25,578 nucleotides of DNA from UBA4719 sp035654835 (GTDB taxonomy: Bacteria; Actinomycetota; Actinomycetes; Actinomycetales; Dermatophilaceae), in contig DASRVZ010000245.1 in assembly GCA_035654835.1 (NCBI GenBank), forward strand, positions 1-25,578, read 5' to 3'. Shown here piece after piece: positions 16,391-25,075 of the stretch; the stretch's first letter is position 1; every line of letters begins with the position of its first letter. The position numbers were made by a program, and so were the translations under genes. The notes below the pieces were generated by a model that saw nothing but the letters and a program-made list of their open reading frames with translations, was not told where the DNA came from and made no database searches.

Positions 16391-16816
16391 TCATCGGTGA
16401 GTACTCATCGGGTGCTCATCAGCGTCAAACCCGCTTTCGCGTTCGGAAACCTGCTGAACCGGCAGCTCCGGGGTGGAGCCGTCAGTTGTGACGACGGACT
16501 GCGCGCGGGCCTCGATGTACGCGCTCACGGACGCCAGCTCAAGTCGGGCCGTGACATGCAGGGCCCGCCCGAATGCTTTGCGCCGCAAGGCGAGATCGAG
16601 ACACTCCGGTGTCGGGTGCAGCCAAGCGCCACGCCCTGGCAACCGGAGCCGCGGATCGGCAACGACTCTGGCAATGTGCTCACCGGTGTCGTCCCACTCC
16701 GCTACAACTCGCAGCAATGCTGATCGATCATCGCGACGACGGCAACCCACGCACGTACGTGTCACACGTTGGGTTGGCCGCTGACGGATACGTCGCAACC
16801 GATCGGTCTCCACCAC
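16391..16816 (-). CDS. ylxR: YlxR family (DUF448) RNA-binding protein
   Basis: The protein of about 141 residues has the YlxR hallmarks TCVGCRRR (Cys22, Cys25) and the GRGAWLHP motif (61-68), which build a conserved basic surface proposed to bind RNA or nucleoid targets. It lies between nusA and infB as in most Gram-positive bacteria. The start is one of two adjacent GTG codons at 16816/16813, eight bases after the nusA stop, with no strong ribosome-binding site, so coupling to nusA is likely. Residues after about 100 are not conserved-looking (SGFDADEHPMSTHR end). Confidence 0.9.
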   Translation of the reverse strand: MVETDRLRRIRQRPTQRVTRTCVGCRRRDDRSALLRVVAEWDDTGEHIARVVADPRLRLPGRGAWLHPTPECLDLALRRKAFGRALHVTARLELASVSAYIEARAQSVVTTDGSTPELPVQQVSERESGFDADEHPMSTHR

Positions 16817-16824
16817 TCTACCGC

Positions 16825-17865
16825 CTAGCGCTCACGGTCCGTGCCAGCATGGGCCTCAGGAGCACTCTCATCGTGCACAGGCGCGGTGTCAGAACGGATG
16901 TCGATGCGCCATCCGGTGAGCTTGGCGGCCAGGCGCGCATTCTGACCTTCCTTGCCGATCGCCAGCGACAGCTGGTAGTCGGGGACGGTCACCCGGGCCG
17001 AACGCATCTCCAGGTCGACGATCTCGACCGAGTTGACCCGCGACGGTGAAAGCGCGGCCGCGACGAAGGCTCGAGGGTCCTCCGAGAAGTCCACGATGTC
17101 GATCTTCTCGCCGTGCAGCTCGGCCATGATCGCGCGTACCCGGGCACCCATCGGGCCGATGCAGGCGCCCTTCGCGTTGACACCGGGGATCTTCGAGTGC
17201 ACGGCGACCTTGCTCCGGTGCCCCGCCTCACGCGCCAGCGCAGCGATCTCGACCGTGCCGTCGGCAACCTCTGGGATCTCGAGGGTGAACAGCTTGCGAA
17301 CCAGGTTGGGGTGGGTGCGCGACAGGCTGATCTGGGGTCCACGCTGACCACGCTTGACGCTGACCACGTAACAGCGCAGACGCTGGCCGTGGATGTACTT
17401 CTCCCCCGGCACCTGCTCGGCCAGGGGCAGCGACCCCTCGATGGCCCCGAGGTCGACCATGACGTAACGCGGATCGCTGCTCTGCTGGATGACGCCGGTG
17501 ATGATGTCGCCCTCGCGGCCATGGAAGTCGCCCATGATCGCTTCGTCCTCGAGGTCACGCAGTCGCTGCACGATCACCTGGCGTGCCGTCGACGCCGCGA
17601 TCCGCCCGAAGCCGGCCGGTGTGTCGTCGAACTCGGGCCCGGGTTCAGAGCGCTCCTCCGTCTCAGGGTCGACGGCGCCTTCGTCGCGGGCCCACACGAT
17701 CACGTGGCCGGTCTTGCGATCCAGCTCCACGCGGGCGAGGCGCCGAGCGCCCTCGGTGCGGTGGTAGGCCACGAGCATCGCCTGCTCGATTGCCGGGATG
17801 ATGATGTCCAGAGAGATGTCCCGTTCACGCTCAAGGCCGCGCAACGCCGCCAGGTCGATATCCAT
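16825..17865 (-). CDS. nusA: Transcription termination/antitermination protein NusA
   Basis: NusA binds RNA polymerase and modulates pausing, termination and antitermination. This 346-residue copy has an N-terminal domain (1-115), an S1 domain (about 118-185, GDIITGVIQQ), and two KH domains with GPMGARVRAIMAEL (237-250) and VPDYQLSLAIGKEGQNARLA (294-313). It lacks the acidic repeats found in enterobacterial NusA, as usual outside proteobacteria. The stop of rimP and its ATG share one base (TGATG), and GAGGAGAG precedes the start, so the two genes are translated together. Confidence 0.96.
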   Translation of the reverse strand: MDIDLAALRGLERERDISLDIIIPAIEQAMLVAYHRTEGARRLARVELDRKTGHVIVWARDEGAVDPETEERSEPGPEFDDTPAGFGRIAASTARQVIVQRLRDLEDEAIMGDFHGREGDIITGVIQQSSDPRYVMVDLGAIEGSLPLAEQVPGEKYIHGQRLRCYVVSVKRGQRGPQISLSRTHPNLVRKLFTLEIPEVADGTVEIAALAREAGHRSKVAVHSKIPGVNAKGACIGPMGARVRAIMAELHGEKIDIVDFSEDPRAFVAAALSPSRVNSVEIVDLEMRSARVTVPDYQLSLAIGKEGQNARLAAKLTGWRIDIRSDTAPVHDESAPEAHAGTDRER

Positions 17866-18440
17866 CAGCTCTCCTCAGGGGTGGCGCGGGCTGAGGTGAC
17901 CCGAGCGAACTCGACCTGCACCTGGGCACGCGCGACGTCGGCATACGGGATGCGCAGCTCGGTCTCTGGTTCTTTCTTGGTCGCCGCCACCAGCAGCGTC
18001 GCCTCGGACGGCCCCGCGGCGACCAGACGGCCAACGATCGGTTCGTCCTCGGCCCCGTTGACGCGCCAGATCTCGACGAGCCGGGTGACGTTGCGCCGGA
18101 AGTGACGCGGTTCAACGAGCGGGCGGTCGACACCGGGCGACCCGACCTCGAGGACGTAGGGCGCGTCGCCCGTCGCGTCCGAGGCGTCCAGCGCGATGCC
18201 GATGGCTCGGGTGGCTTCGGCGACCTCGTCGAGCGAGAGCGGCTCGACCACGCTGGACTCATCTGCAGGGTCGAGACCGGAGAGATCACGGTCAAGCCAG
18301 ATACGGACCAGTCGCCGCTTGCCGGCGGGCGTCACGGCCACGTCCTCGACCATGAGTCCGAGCTCACCGAGCGGGCCCGGGACCTCAGCGGTGCCCTGGA
18401 GATCAAGCAGGACCTTGCGAGTGCGTTCCTGAATACTCAA
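17865..18440 (-). CDS. rimP: Ribosome maturation factor RimP
   Basis: RimP assists late assembly of the 30S subunit. The protein has the two-domain pattern: ELGLMVEDVAVTPAGKRRLVRIWLD-type N-terminal strands, LDEVAEATRAIGIALD, and the conserved YVLEVGSPGVDRPL motif, then an SH3-like C-terminal domain (FRRNVTRLVEIWRVNG). I chose TTG 18440 as the start because GGAGG lies six bases upstream and the next residues fit the family. A GTG at 18479 would add thirteen Arg/Lys-rich residues without a better site. It is first in the nusA operon; a candidate promoter lies upstream. Confidence 0.88.
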   Translation of the reverse strand: MSIQERTRKVLLDLQGTAEVPGPLGELGLMVEDVAVTPAGKRRLVRIWLDRDLSGLDPADESSVVEPLSLDEVAEATRAIGIALDASDATGDAPYVLEVGSPGVDRPLVEPRHFRRNVTRLVEIWRVNGAEDEPIVGRLVAAGPSEATLLVAATKKEPETELRIPYADVARAQVQVEFARVTSARATPEES

Positions 18441-18514
18441 CTGCCGCCTCCGCTTCCTGCTCTTCTCGAATGCCGCCACCCGGCGCGCCTGTGCCCACGG
18501 TGGTCGTCGACGTC

Positions 18515-18543
18515 AGTCTATCGGCGCGAAAGCGGTGCTCACA
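18515..18543 (-). promoter_or_regulatory. Weak candidate promoter for the rimP-nusA operon
   Basis: On the minus strand a -10-like TAGACT (18520-18515) is preceded 17 bases upstream by TGTGAG (18543-18538), a poor -35. It lies in the 136-bp gap between the divergent rimP and DUF4439 genes. Only the -10 is a good match, so this is tentative. Confidence 0.25.
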
Positions 18544-18576
18544 CCCACCGCACGCCGCCGTGCCATCATCGAGCCC

Positions 18577-19572
18577 ATGCCCGCGAACGACCGCACGCCG
18601 TGCCTCTGGTCCCGCCGGTCGCTCTTGGCGGCGCTGACGGTGGGTTCGATGACGGCACTGTCCGGATGTCGGGTGCGGCTGGAGGGCGATGCACCACGCA
18701 CACCAGCTCCGCCAGCCCGCCAACCGATGCCCGACGAGCAGGCCTTGCTGACGGCGCGCCGGGACGCCGTGCGGTTGCGTGACCTGGCCGCGGGGCTGGG
18801 TGGCGCAGCCACTCCGATGACCGAGCTGCTCGTGACGGTGCATGGGCTGCAGGCCGACGTCTTCGAGTCAGTGCTTCGCTCGGGTGGAGTACCGCCGGCC
18901 GAGATCGCTGCCACTCCAACGACCACGCCCCCGCCGACGGAAACGGCTACGGCAGGCGGTGCGGCGACGGCCCCTGCGCCTTCAGCGTCCGGGGTCAGCG
19001 AGCTCATCGCCGCAGAGGGCGAAGCGCTGTCTGCTCAAGCTCTGTCGGGCCTCACCGAGATCTCCGTGGAGCGAACCGCACTGTTCGGGTCCATGACGGC
19101 TCAGCGGGCGGCGGCGGTGCGTCTGCTGGGTGGTCGCCTGCCCTCTGCCGGGCCACTCACCGCGCCGACCGGTGAGCTGGCTGCTGCCCTGCTTGAGGCG
19201 ATCCGGTCTGCCGTCTATGGCTTCGAGGTGGTCGTTACCCAAACCGACGTGAGCCATCGAAAGGCCGCCGGCCAGACCTTGGGCGCGCTCCGGACGCGCT
19301 CCTCCGAGCTCTGGCTGCTGGCCGGCTCCGCAGCCACACCGATCCCCTTGGGTTATGCCCTCCCGTTCCCGGTGTCGACCCCTGCCGCGGCAATACGGCT
19401 GGCGACCCACCTGATGACGGCGCTGCGTGCGTCGATCGCAAGCCAGCTGCCGGCCCTCACCGGCGAAGCCGAGGGCCTGACGGGGACGGTTCAGCTGCTC
19501 ACGGATGTGTGCGTCCATGCGGTCACCTGGCGGGTGCCGCTCACGGCGTTCCCAGGGCTCAGCGACACATGA
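18577..19572 (+). CDS. DUF4439 (ferritin-like) lipoprotein
   Basis: From ATG 18577 the product is 331 residues. It has a twin-arginine-like start (RRSLLAALTVGSMTALSGC) with a lipobox Cys at about residue 31, so it is predicted to be exported and lipid-anchored. A helical region follows, then a Thr/Pro/Ala-rich linker (about 111-138), and a second Ala-rich helical half (about 140-325). This resembles the DUF4439 ferritin-like family that lies next to rimP in many actinobacteria. I see no clear diiron ligand set, so metal binding is doubtful. The start could also be 18535, but that lacks a better ribosome-binding site. Its stop overlaps the next gene by four bases (ATGA), so both are translated together. 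The biological role is unknown. Confidence 0.78.
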   Translation: MPANDRTPCLWSRRSLLAALTVGSMTALSGCRVRLEGDAPRTPAPPARQPMPDEQALLTARRDAVRLRDLAAGLGGAATPMTELLVTVHGLQADVFESVLRSGGVPPAEIAATPTTTPPPTETATAGGAATAPAPSASGVSELIAAEGEALSAQALSGLTEISVERTALFGSMTAQRAAAVRLLGGRLPSAGPLTAPTGELAAALLEAIRSAVYGFEVVVTQTDVSHRKAAGQTLGALRTRSSELWLLAGSAATPIPLGYALPFPVSTPAAAIRLATHLMTALRASIASQLPALTGEAEGLTGTVQLLTDVCVHAVTWRVPLTAFPGLSDT

Positions 19573-20477
19573 ACACCCTCATCCCGGAATCGTTCTCGGC
19601 CATGGTGGCCGGCCGCGCGCCTGAGCCGCAGATCAGCGGCGCCGAGTGGTTGCTCCAGCTCCCCCGACTCGTCGAGGCGTCCCTCGCGGACTGGGATCTG
19701 ACCCTCGACGGTGACCCGATGCATGGGGTTTGCGCCCTGGTGCTGCCTGTCCGACTCCGCGACGACTCCACCGGCGTCCTGAAGGTCACCTGGCCACATG
19801 CCGACGCCGAGCACGAGCACCTGGCACTGCAGCACTGGGGAGGACGGGGCGCCGTTCGGCTCTTGGCAGCCAACCCTGGCCGCTGGACCATGCTGCTCGA
19901 GCGCCTGGAGGGCGGCCGCGACCTGCAGGACGTGCCGATCGATGAAGCGTGCCAGGTGATCGGCGGCCTGCTTCGCCAGCTGGATCACAGGGCGCTTCCT
20001 CAACTTTCGCGTCTGTCGGCGGAATCCGCGCGCCTGGTGGAACGTCTCGACTCTTCTCCACCGGCCATCCCGCGCCGGTTCGTCGAGCAAGCACGCGCAG
20101 TGCTGTCGGATCTCATGACCGACGATGCCATCGACTCGTGCATGGTCCATACCGACCTGCACTACTGGAACGTCCTGGCAGCCGATCGGCAGCCGTGGCT
20201 GGCGATCGATCCCAAGCCTCTGGCCGCGGACCCGGCCTTCGCCGTCACGCCCGCGTTGTGGAACCGATGGGACGAAGCCGTATCCAGCGGCGACCTACGG
20301 CGACAGCTGCGCCGTCGCCTGTCGATCATCTGCGACGCTGCCGGCCTCGACGAGGAACGCGCGCGATCCTGGTCGATCGTGCGGGAGGTACAGATGGCGT
20401 CATGGGCTGCCAAGGACGATGACGGAGGCGAGCTCACGAAGGCGGTCGCGATCATCAAGGCGATGCAGCCGGACTGA
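19569..20477 (+). CDS. APH-type phosphotransferase (aminoglycoside/hydroxyurea kinase family)
   Basis: The 302-residue protein has the kinase fold motifs of the APH(6)/hydroxyurea family: ATP-binding Lys72 in LKVTWP, LLERLEGGRDL, the catalytic loop HTDLHYWNVL (194-203) and the metal-binding AIDPKPLAADPAF segment (about 212-224). Relatives phosphorylate streptomycin, viomycin or hydroxyurea-like molecules, but most chromosomal copies in actinobacteria have no proven substrate, so resistance should not be assumed. It is translationally coupled to the DUF4439 gene (ATGA) and has no signal peptide, so it acts in the cytoplasm. The open frame extends upstream to 19509, but the ATG at 19569 is the plausible start. 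Confidence 0.85.
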   Translation: MNTLIPESFSAMVAGRAPEPQISGAEWLLQLPRLVEASLADWDLTLDGDPMHGVCALVLPVRLRDDSTGVLKVTWPHADAEHEHLALQHWGGRGAVRLLAANPGRWTMLLERLEGGRDLQDVPIDEACQVIGGLLRQLDHRALPQLSRLSAESARLVERLDSSPPAIPRRFVEQARAVLSDLMTDDAIDSCMVHTDLHYWNVLAADRQPWLAIDPKPLAADPAFAVTPALWNRWDEAVSSGDLRRQLRRRLSIICDAAGLDEERARSWSIVREVQMASWAAKDDDGGELTKAVAIIKAMQPD

Positions 20478-20512
20478 TCGGAGCGCCGATCCATCAAGGT
20501 CGCCCACGGCTG

Positions 20513-20550
20513 CCGCGGTTCAGTTCCGCCGCGGGGCGGTCCCGCCGCGG
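20513..20550. terminator. GC-rich inverted repeats between convergent genes
   Basis: The sequence CCGCGG occurs three times (20513-20518, 20529-20534, 20545-20550) between the stop of the kinase gene and the stop of the CDF gene. Any two can pair as a short stem, the last pair with a 10-base loop. It may be a bidirectional terminator; there is no T-tract. Confidence 0.35.
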
Positions 20551-20551
20551 G

Positions 20552-21463
20552 TCAGATCGGTGGTCGTGGCTCGAGGTGCGTCTGTACGTCGGTGTCGGCC
20601 AGGTCCTTCGCGATCGCCACCTCGACGTCGTCGGCCAGGGTATGACCCCGCTCGACCGTCCAGTCGCCAGGAACGAGGACGGTCAGCGTGACGAAGCGGT
20701 GCCGCCCGGACTCACGGGTGCGCAGGTTGGTGAAGTCGATCTCCGCCGTCCGCATTCGGTCCAGCACCATGTTGACCTTGGCGAGGTCGGCGGCAGGCAT
20801 GGCTGCGCCGAGCAGGGACGTCACGGACTGGGACACCAGCCGGAACCCGGTCACGAGAATGTTGATCCCCACGATCGCCGCCACGATCGGGTCAAGCCGC
20901 TGCCAACCGGTCAGTGCCACCAGGAGCACGCCGACGATGACGCCGGCCGACGTCCAGACATCGGTCAGCAGATGCTTGCCGTCCGCGGTCAACGTGACCG
21001 AGCGGTGCGCCGCGCCGACCCTCAGCAGGAGCACTCCCACGGCGCCGTTCAGCACCGAGGCGACGGTCGAGATCGCCAGCCCGAGCCCGACGCTCTCCAG
21101 CTCTGCGGGATGCAGGAAACGCTGCACCGAGGTGACCAGGATGAAGGCGGCTGCGACGAAGATCATCAGCCCCTCGATCCCGGCCGAGAAGTACTCCGCC
21201 TGGCCGTGGCCGAAGTTGTGGTTGTCGTCGGCTGGTCGGGCGGCGACATGAAGCGCGATCAGCGCGACGACGGCCGCGACCAGGTTCACCAAGGACTCGG
21301 CTGCGTCCGACAGGAGGCCCACCGACCCGGTCAGCAGGTACGCCTCGGACTTCAGCGCGATGGTTGCCAGCGCCGCGGCGATCGACAGCCATGCGAACTT
21401 CGTCAACCCCGGAGACACGCCTCCCGACTCAGCACCGACCTGCGGAAAGGCGATCCTCTTCAT
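20552..21463 (-). CDS. Cation diffusion facilitator (CDF) family metal transporter
   Basis: This 303-residue membrane protein exports divalent metal ions in exchange for protons. About six helices are visible over residues 20-215. Conserved sites are SDAAESLVN (52-60) in helix II, HNFGHGQAEY (82-91) after it, and HLLTDVWTS (164-172) in helix V, giving the usual His/Asp metal site. The C-terminal cytoplasmic domain (about 215-303) ends in a strand with HRFVTLTVLVPG and a His near the end (QTHLEPR). Zn, Fe, Mn or Co cannot be told apart from the sequence. The start ATG 21463 has only a weak ribosome-binding site. It reads toward the kinase gene. Confidence 0.88.
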   Translation of the reverse strand: MKRIAFPQVGAESGGVSPGLTKFAWLSIAAALATIALKSEAYLLTGSVGLLSDAAESLVNLVAAVVALIALHVAARPADDNHNFGHGQAEYFSAGIEGLMIFVAAAFILVTSVQRFLHPAELESVGLGLAISTVASVLNGAVGVLLLRVGAAHRSVTLTADGKHLLTDVWTSAGVIVGVLLVALTGWQRLDPIVAAIVGINILVTGFRLVSQSVTSLLGAAMPAADLAKVNMVLDRMRTAEIDFTNLRTRESGRHRFVTLTVLVPGDWTVERGHTLADDVEVAIAKDLADTDVQTHLEPRPPI

Positions 21464-21489
21464 GGAGCCCAGACTGTCAGAGCACCCGC

Positions 21490-21528
21490 GCTGCGGAGGA
21501 CCGGGTGGCCACGTGGGAACGCCGCAGC
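21490..21528 (-). terminator. 7-bp inverted repeat after the ABC permease gene
   Basis: GCTGCGG (21490-21496) pairs with CCGCAGC (21522-21528) across a 25-base loop that itself contains the palindrome GTGGCCAC. It lies in the 82-bp gap downstream of the permease stop and upstream of the CDF start. It could be a weak terminator; evidence is slight. Confidence 0.25.
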
Positions 21529-21545
21529 CAGAAGCGGATCGAGGT

Positions 21546-22511
21546 TCAGCTGAGGATGTCCTTCTCCTGGAACCGCCACCAGGCGAGTGCGAAGAACACC
21601 GCTGAGTAGATGAGCACCAGTCCGGTGCCGCGCATCATGTCGTCCCAGACGATGCTCTGTCCGAGCGCGTCCAACCACGAGTACTGGAAGTGGGTGGGGA
21701 GGAACTGTCGGTAGGGGTCGAGGGCTGTGATCGAGTCGAGAATGTTGGACACGACGACGAGCATCGTGGCGCCGCCCACCGCGCCGAGCGGGGAATCAGT
21801 GAGCACACTGAGCAAGAAGGCGAGGGCTGCCACCAGGAGCGACTGGGCGCTCACGTAACAGACGACGATGAGCAGCCTCTGCAGACCGACTCCAGTGGTG
21901 AATGTCCCGCCCAGCGGTGACTGCCCGGGCGCCCAGCCGAAGAACGCGCCGCCGATGAGATAGGCCCAGGCGGGGAGGAGCAGGTTTGCACCGAAGCTGA
22001 GGGACAGCGCGACAGTCAGCTTCTGCCGCAGCAGCCGCGCGCGGGGCACCGGGATCGCCAGCAGGTAACGCAGGGACGACCAGCTGGCCTCGCTGGCCAC
22101 GGTGTCGCCGCAGAACAGAGCCACGATGACCACGAGCAGGAACCCGGCCGACGCGAACTCGGTGAAGAGCGTGAAGTTGGTTGCGCCCGTGGTCGCCAAG
22201 GTGACCAGCGCGGGCGCTGAGCGCGCGCCGCCCGAGGAGCCCTCCGGGGCAGCGCCGGACGAGCCGGCGCTTGAGCTGACCTGAAAAGCCAAGGCAATGA
22301 TCACCGGCAACGCCAACAGAACGAGCACGGTCAGCTGGGTGCGTCGCCTGCGCAGCTGCCGGACAAACTCCACCCCCAGGCGCAGCGTCCGCTCGGGCCG
22401 AAAGCCGTTGTCATGCACCTCGGCCAGCTGGTTCAGCTTGTCGTGGACGCCGCGACGGGTTGGTGCCGGGTGGCCCTGGGGCCTGGGGGCGTGTGTCGGG
22501 TGGTCAGTCAT
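21546..22511 (-). CDS. ABC-2 type transporter permease
   Basis: The 321-residue protein has a cytoplasmic N-terminus (1-58, with RTLRLGVEFVRQL), a first helix (about 59-78), a Ser/Gly-rich extracytoplasmic loop, and about five further helices, in the order expected of ABC-2 permeases. The segment SWSSLRYLLAIPVPRARLL between helices 2 and 3 is the typical coupling-helix region (EASWSSLRYLL resembles the usual E-x-GTLR-x-LL). Its ATG overlaps the stop of the hydrolase-ABC ATPase gene (ATGA), so the two form a transporter pair. Substrate unknown. Confidence 0.87.
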   Translation of the reverse strand: MTDHPTHAPRPQGHPAPTRRGVHDKLNQLAEVHDNGFRPERTLRLGVEFVRQLRRRRTQLTVLVLLALPVIIALAFQVSSSAGSSGAAPEGSSGGARSAPALVTLATTGATNFTLFTEFASAGFLLVVIVALFCGDTVASEASWSSLRYLLAIPVPRARLLRQKLTVALSLSFGANLLLPAWAYLIGGAFFGWAPGQSPLGGTFTTGVGLQRLLIVVCYVSAQSLLVAALAFLLSVLTDSPLGAVGGATMLVVVSNILDSITALDPYRQFLPTHFQYSWLDALGQSIVWDDMMRGTGLVLIYSAVFFALAWWRFQEKDILS

Positions 22512-25075
22512 TCGTCTGCACCAACCATCTCGATGAAGATGTCCTCCAGGGAACGACGTGCCGGCACCGTCTGCGAGTCGACGCCCGCAGCCGCCAGAAT
22601 CTCCTGTGCCTGCTGGGGGTTCTTCACCGCCAGCTGCACCCCGCCCGCATCGGCTATCTCGGCCACCGACCCCACCGCAACGAGCTTGCCGTTGTGCATC
22701 ACCACGACGTGGCTGCAGGTCTGTTCCACCTCGGCCAGCAGGTGGCTGGAGATCACGACGGTACGGCCGGTCGCGGCATACCGTCGGAGCACTTCACGCA
22801 TCTCGGCGATCTGCAGCGGGTCCAAGCCGTTGGTGGGCTCGTCCAGCACCAGCACCTCGGGGAGCCCGAGCATCGCCTGAGCGATCGCCAGTCGCTGCCG
22901 CATCCCATGGCTGAAGGTCTTGACCCGACGGTCGACCGACTCGCCGAGGCCGGCGATCTCCAACGCAGTGTCGAACTCCGCGTCCTGAGATGGCCGACCG
23001 GTCGCGGCCCAGAACAGTCGCAGATTCTCCCGTCCAGACAGGTGCGGGAGCAGACCCGGTCCCTCGATGAACGCGCCGATCCGCGACAGCACCGGAGCGC
23101 CCGCCTCGACCAGCTCACCGAAAACGCGCACCGTGCCCGACGTCGGCCGGATAAGGCCCATCAGCACCCGCAACGTGGTCGTCTTGCCGGCACCGTTGGG
23201 ACCCAGCAGCCCGACGACCTGACCTCGTTCAACGCGGAAGGTGACGTCGTCCACGGCTCGGTATCCATCGCCGTACTCCTTGACCAGACCCTCGATCGCC
23301 ACCGGCACGCCCGACAGCCCAGCCAGCACGGTCCGCCTGCGCCGGCGCCCGCGCCGGACCGCCGCGACCAGAGCACCCAGGATCAGGATCGCCATCGCGG
23401 CCAGGCCCGTCAGCAGCCAGATCCACGGCTGACCAGCACGGACGATCCGTCCGTCGATGGTGGCCACGGCGACCGTGCTGCCGGCCAGGGCGATCGTGTA
23501 GCTGCGTGGCTGGCTCGGCAGCTCGTATGCCAGATCACTGGTCGCGACCACCAGGACCAGTCGGTCCCCCGCGGGCAGGTTCCGCACCACACCGGGCAGC
23601 GTGACCGTCACGGTCCGGGCCGCAACCGGTGTGAGTCCGGTGAGCCGGATCGGGGACACCAGACCCGCGGGCAACGTGTCGGTCCCGTCGGTGGCAACGT
23701 GATGTACGGATGCGAACAAGGTCGCGTCGGAGGCATCGTGCGCCGTCACGCGCAGCGTGGCTGTGGACGACCCCGCCACCAGCAGGCTGCCCGGGAGTGG
23801 TTGTGACGCGAACATCGCAACCTGGCCCGGGATCGCCGTCAGGTTCCGGGAACCGGTCGCCGTGGCTGCGGTGTTGAGCAGGCCGCCCAGGCCCGGGACC
23901 GAGGTGACCGCGGCCGGGCTTCCCCCGGCGGGAGCGTAGATCGTCTGGGCAGGGCCAAAGACCCCCACTTGCTGGGATCGACCGCTCGAAAAGCCGCGAT
24001 CGACCTGCATGCTCTGTGACACGGTCCGTCCGGTGGCTGCTGAGATCCCCGACCCGGGCACCGTGATGTCGAAGGAGGCGTCTGCCCGCCCGCGGTGGAG
24101 CAACACCGGGTCGAACCAGCCCTGCAGGTACTGCACCAGGTCCGACGTCGACGTCCCCCCGTCATGTCCACCGGAACGCCAGATCACCTTCACGGGTGTG
24201 CCGTTGGCGGCGATCCCCCTGGCATTGGCACCCGCCTGCTCGAGGGGAAAGAGCGAGTCCTGCTCCCCCTGGCTGAGCAGGGTCGGCGCGGAGATTCGGC
24301 TCAGCACACCCGCCGGGCTCGAAGCCTCCAGCAGCGACAGGATCGACGCGTCGGGCTCACCCGTGCTGGCGGCCTGCTGGTATGCCGCGCACAGCTCCGG
24401 GGCGAATCGCCCGCAGGCCCCGCCCTTCCGCCCCGAGGCGGAGGCGAAAAGCTCTCCTGCCCACAGCTTCTTGAACACCCCTGGCTGGCCACCAGCCGCG
24501 TTCGGGAACAACGCCTGCGATAGGTCGTTCCAGGTGATGTCCGCGCCGACCGCGTCGACACGTTTGTCGTAGGCACCCAGCAGCAGCGCCAGTCCGCCAC
24601 CGTAAGAGGAACCAGCCACCCCAACGCGCGGATCCCCGGGCGCGTCCTTGACCACCTGCGGCAACGTCGCGAGATAGGACATCAGCTTGCCGGCGTCAGC
24701 AACCTCATAGGCCGGCGCGTCCAGATGGATCAGTCCACCCGATCGACCGAAACCCCTTGCGGTGTAAGCCAGCACAACATAGCCGTGTTCGGCGAGGGAG
24801 CGCGCCTCGGAGTCCAGATCGGCCTTCGACCCGCCAAATCCGTGAGCCAAGAGGACGGCCGGTGCAGGCGTCGTGGCCGGAAGGTAGACGGTTGTGTCCA
24901 GCTCGACCCTCACACCAGCCTCGGGCGTGCCCGCGACGAACTGGGACTGGGTGCGAATCGTGGGGCTCGACGTCACCACAGCCGCCACAGCCACGCCCGC
25001 GGCGACCAGCACGCCGGCCGCGGCAGTGCGAGCCCGCCTTCGCTGAGGGAGTCTCACTTCGGCGAGGCCAGACAC
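22508..25075 (-). CDS. Alpha/beta hydrolase (X-Pro dipeptidyl-peptidase-like) fused to ABC transporter ATPase
   Basis: With a GTG at 25075 the product is 855 residues. An N-terminal hydrophobic segment (19-36) acts as signal anchor. Then comes an S15/CocE-like hydrolase domain (about 50-330) with nucleophile Ser157 in GSSYGGG, Asp272 in GEQDSLFP and His303 in SGGHDGG, followed by a beta-rich PepX_C-like domain (about 330-540). A second helix (549-572) leads to a basic stretch (RRGRRRRR) and an ABC ATPase: Walker A GPNGAGKTT (624-632), signature FSHGMRQR (720-727), Walker B VLVLDEPT (740-747) and H-loop SSH (775-777). The layout puts the hydrolase outside and the ATPase inside. The ATPase partner is the overlapping permease gene. 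No strong ribosome-binding site marks the start; GTG 25057 (849 residues) is an alternative that overlaps a 15-codon leader ORF. The substrate is unknown. Confidence 0.87.
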   Translation of the reverse strand: MSGLAEVRLPQRRRARTAAAGVLVAAGVAVAAVVTSSPTIRTQSQFVAGTPEAGVRVELDTTVYLPATTPAPAVLLAHGFGGSKADLDSEARSLAEHGYVVLAYTARGFGRSGGLIHLDAPAYEVADAGKLMSYLATLPQVVKDAPGDPRVGVAGSSYGGGLALLLGAYDKRVDAVGADITWNDLSQALFPNAAGGQPGVFKKLWAGELFASASGRKGGACGRFAPELCAAYQQAASTGEPDASILSLLEASSPAGVLSRISAPTLLSQGEQDSLFPLEQAGANARGIAANGTPVKVIWRSGGHDGGTSTSDLVQYLQGWFDPVLLHRGRADASFDITVPGSGISAATGRTVSQSMQVDRGFSSGRSQQVGVFGPAQTIYAPAGGSPAAVTSVPGLGGLLNTAATATGSRNLTAIPGQVAMFASQPLPGSLLVAGSSTATLRVTAHDASDATLFASVHHVATDGTDTLPAGLVSPIRLTGLTPVAARTVTVTLPGVVRNLPAGDRLVLVVATSDLAYELPSQPRSYTIALAGSTVAVATIDGRIVRAGQPWIWLLTGLAAMAILILGALVAAVRRGRRRRRTVLAGLSGVPVAIEGLVKEYGDGYRAVDDVTFRVERGQVVGLLGPNGAGKTTTLRVLMGLIRPTSGTVRVFGELVEAGAPVLSRIGAFIEGPGLLPHLSGRENLRLFWAATGRPSQDAEFDTALEIAGLGESVDRRVKTFSHGMRQRLAIAQAMLGLPEVLVLDEPTNGLDPLQIAEMREVLRRYAATGRTVVISSHLLAEVEQTCSHVVVMHNGKLVAVGSVAEIADAGGVQLAVKNPQQAQEILAAAGVDSQTVPARRSLEDIFIEMVGADE

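Noticed and set aside
19569..20477. Calling the APH-type kinase an antibiotic-resistance gene
   Set aside because: The family is broad, the gene sits in a chromosomal housekeeping context with no mobile element, and the substrate cannot be read from the sequence.
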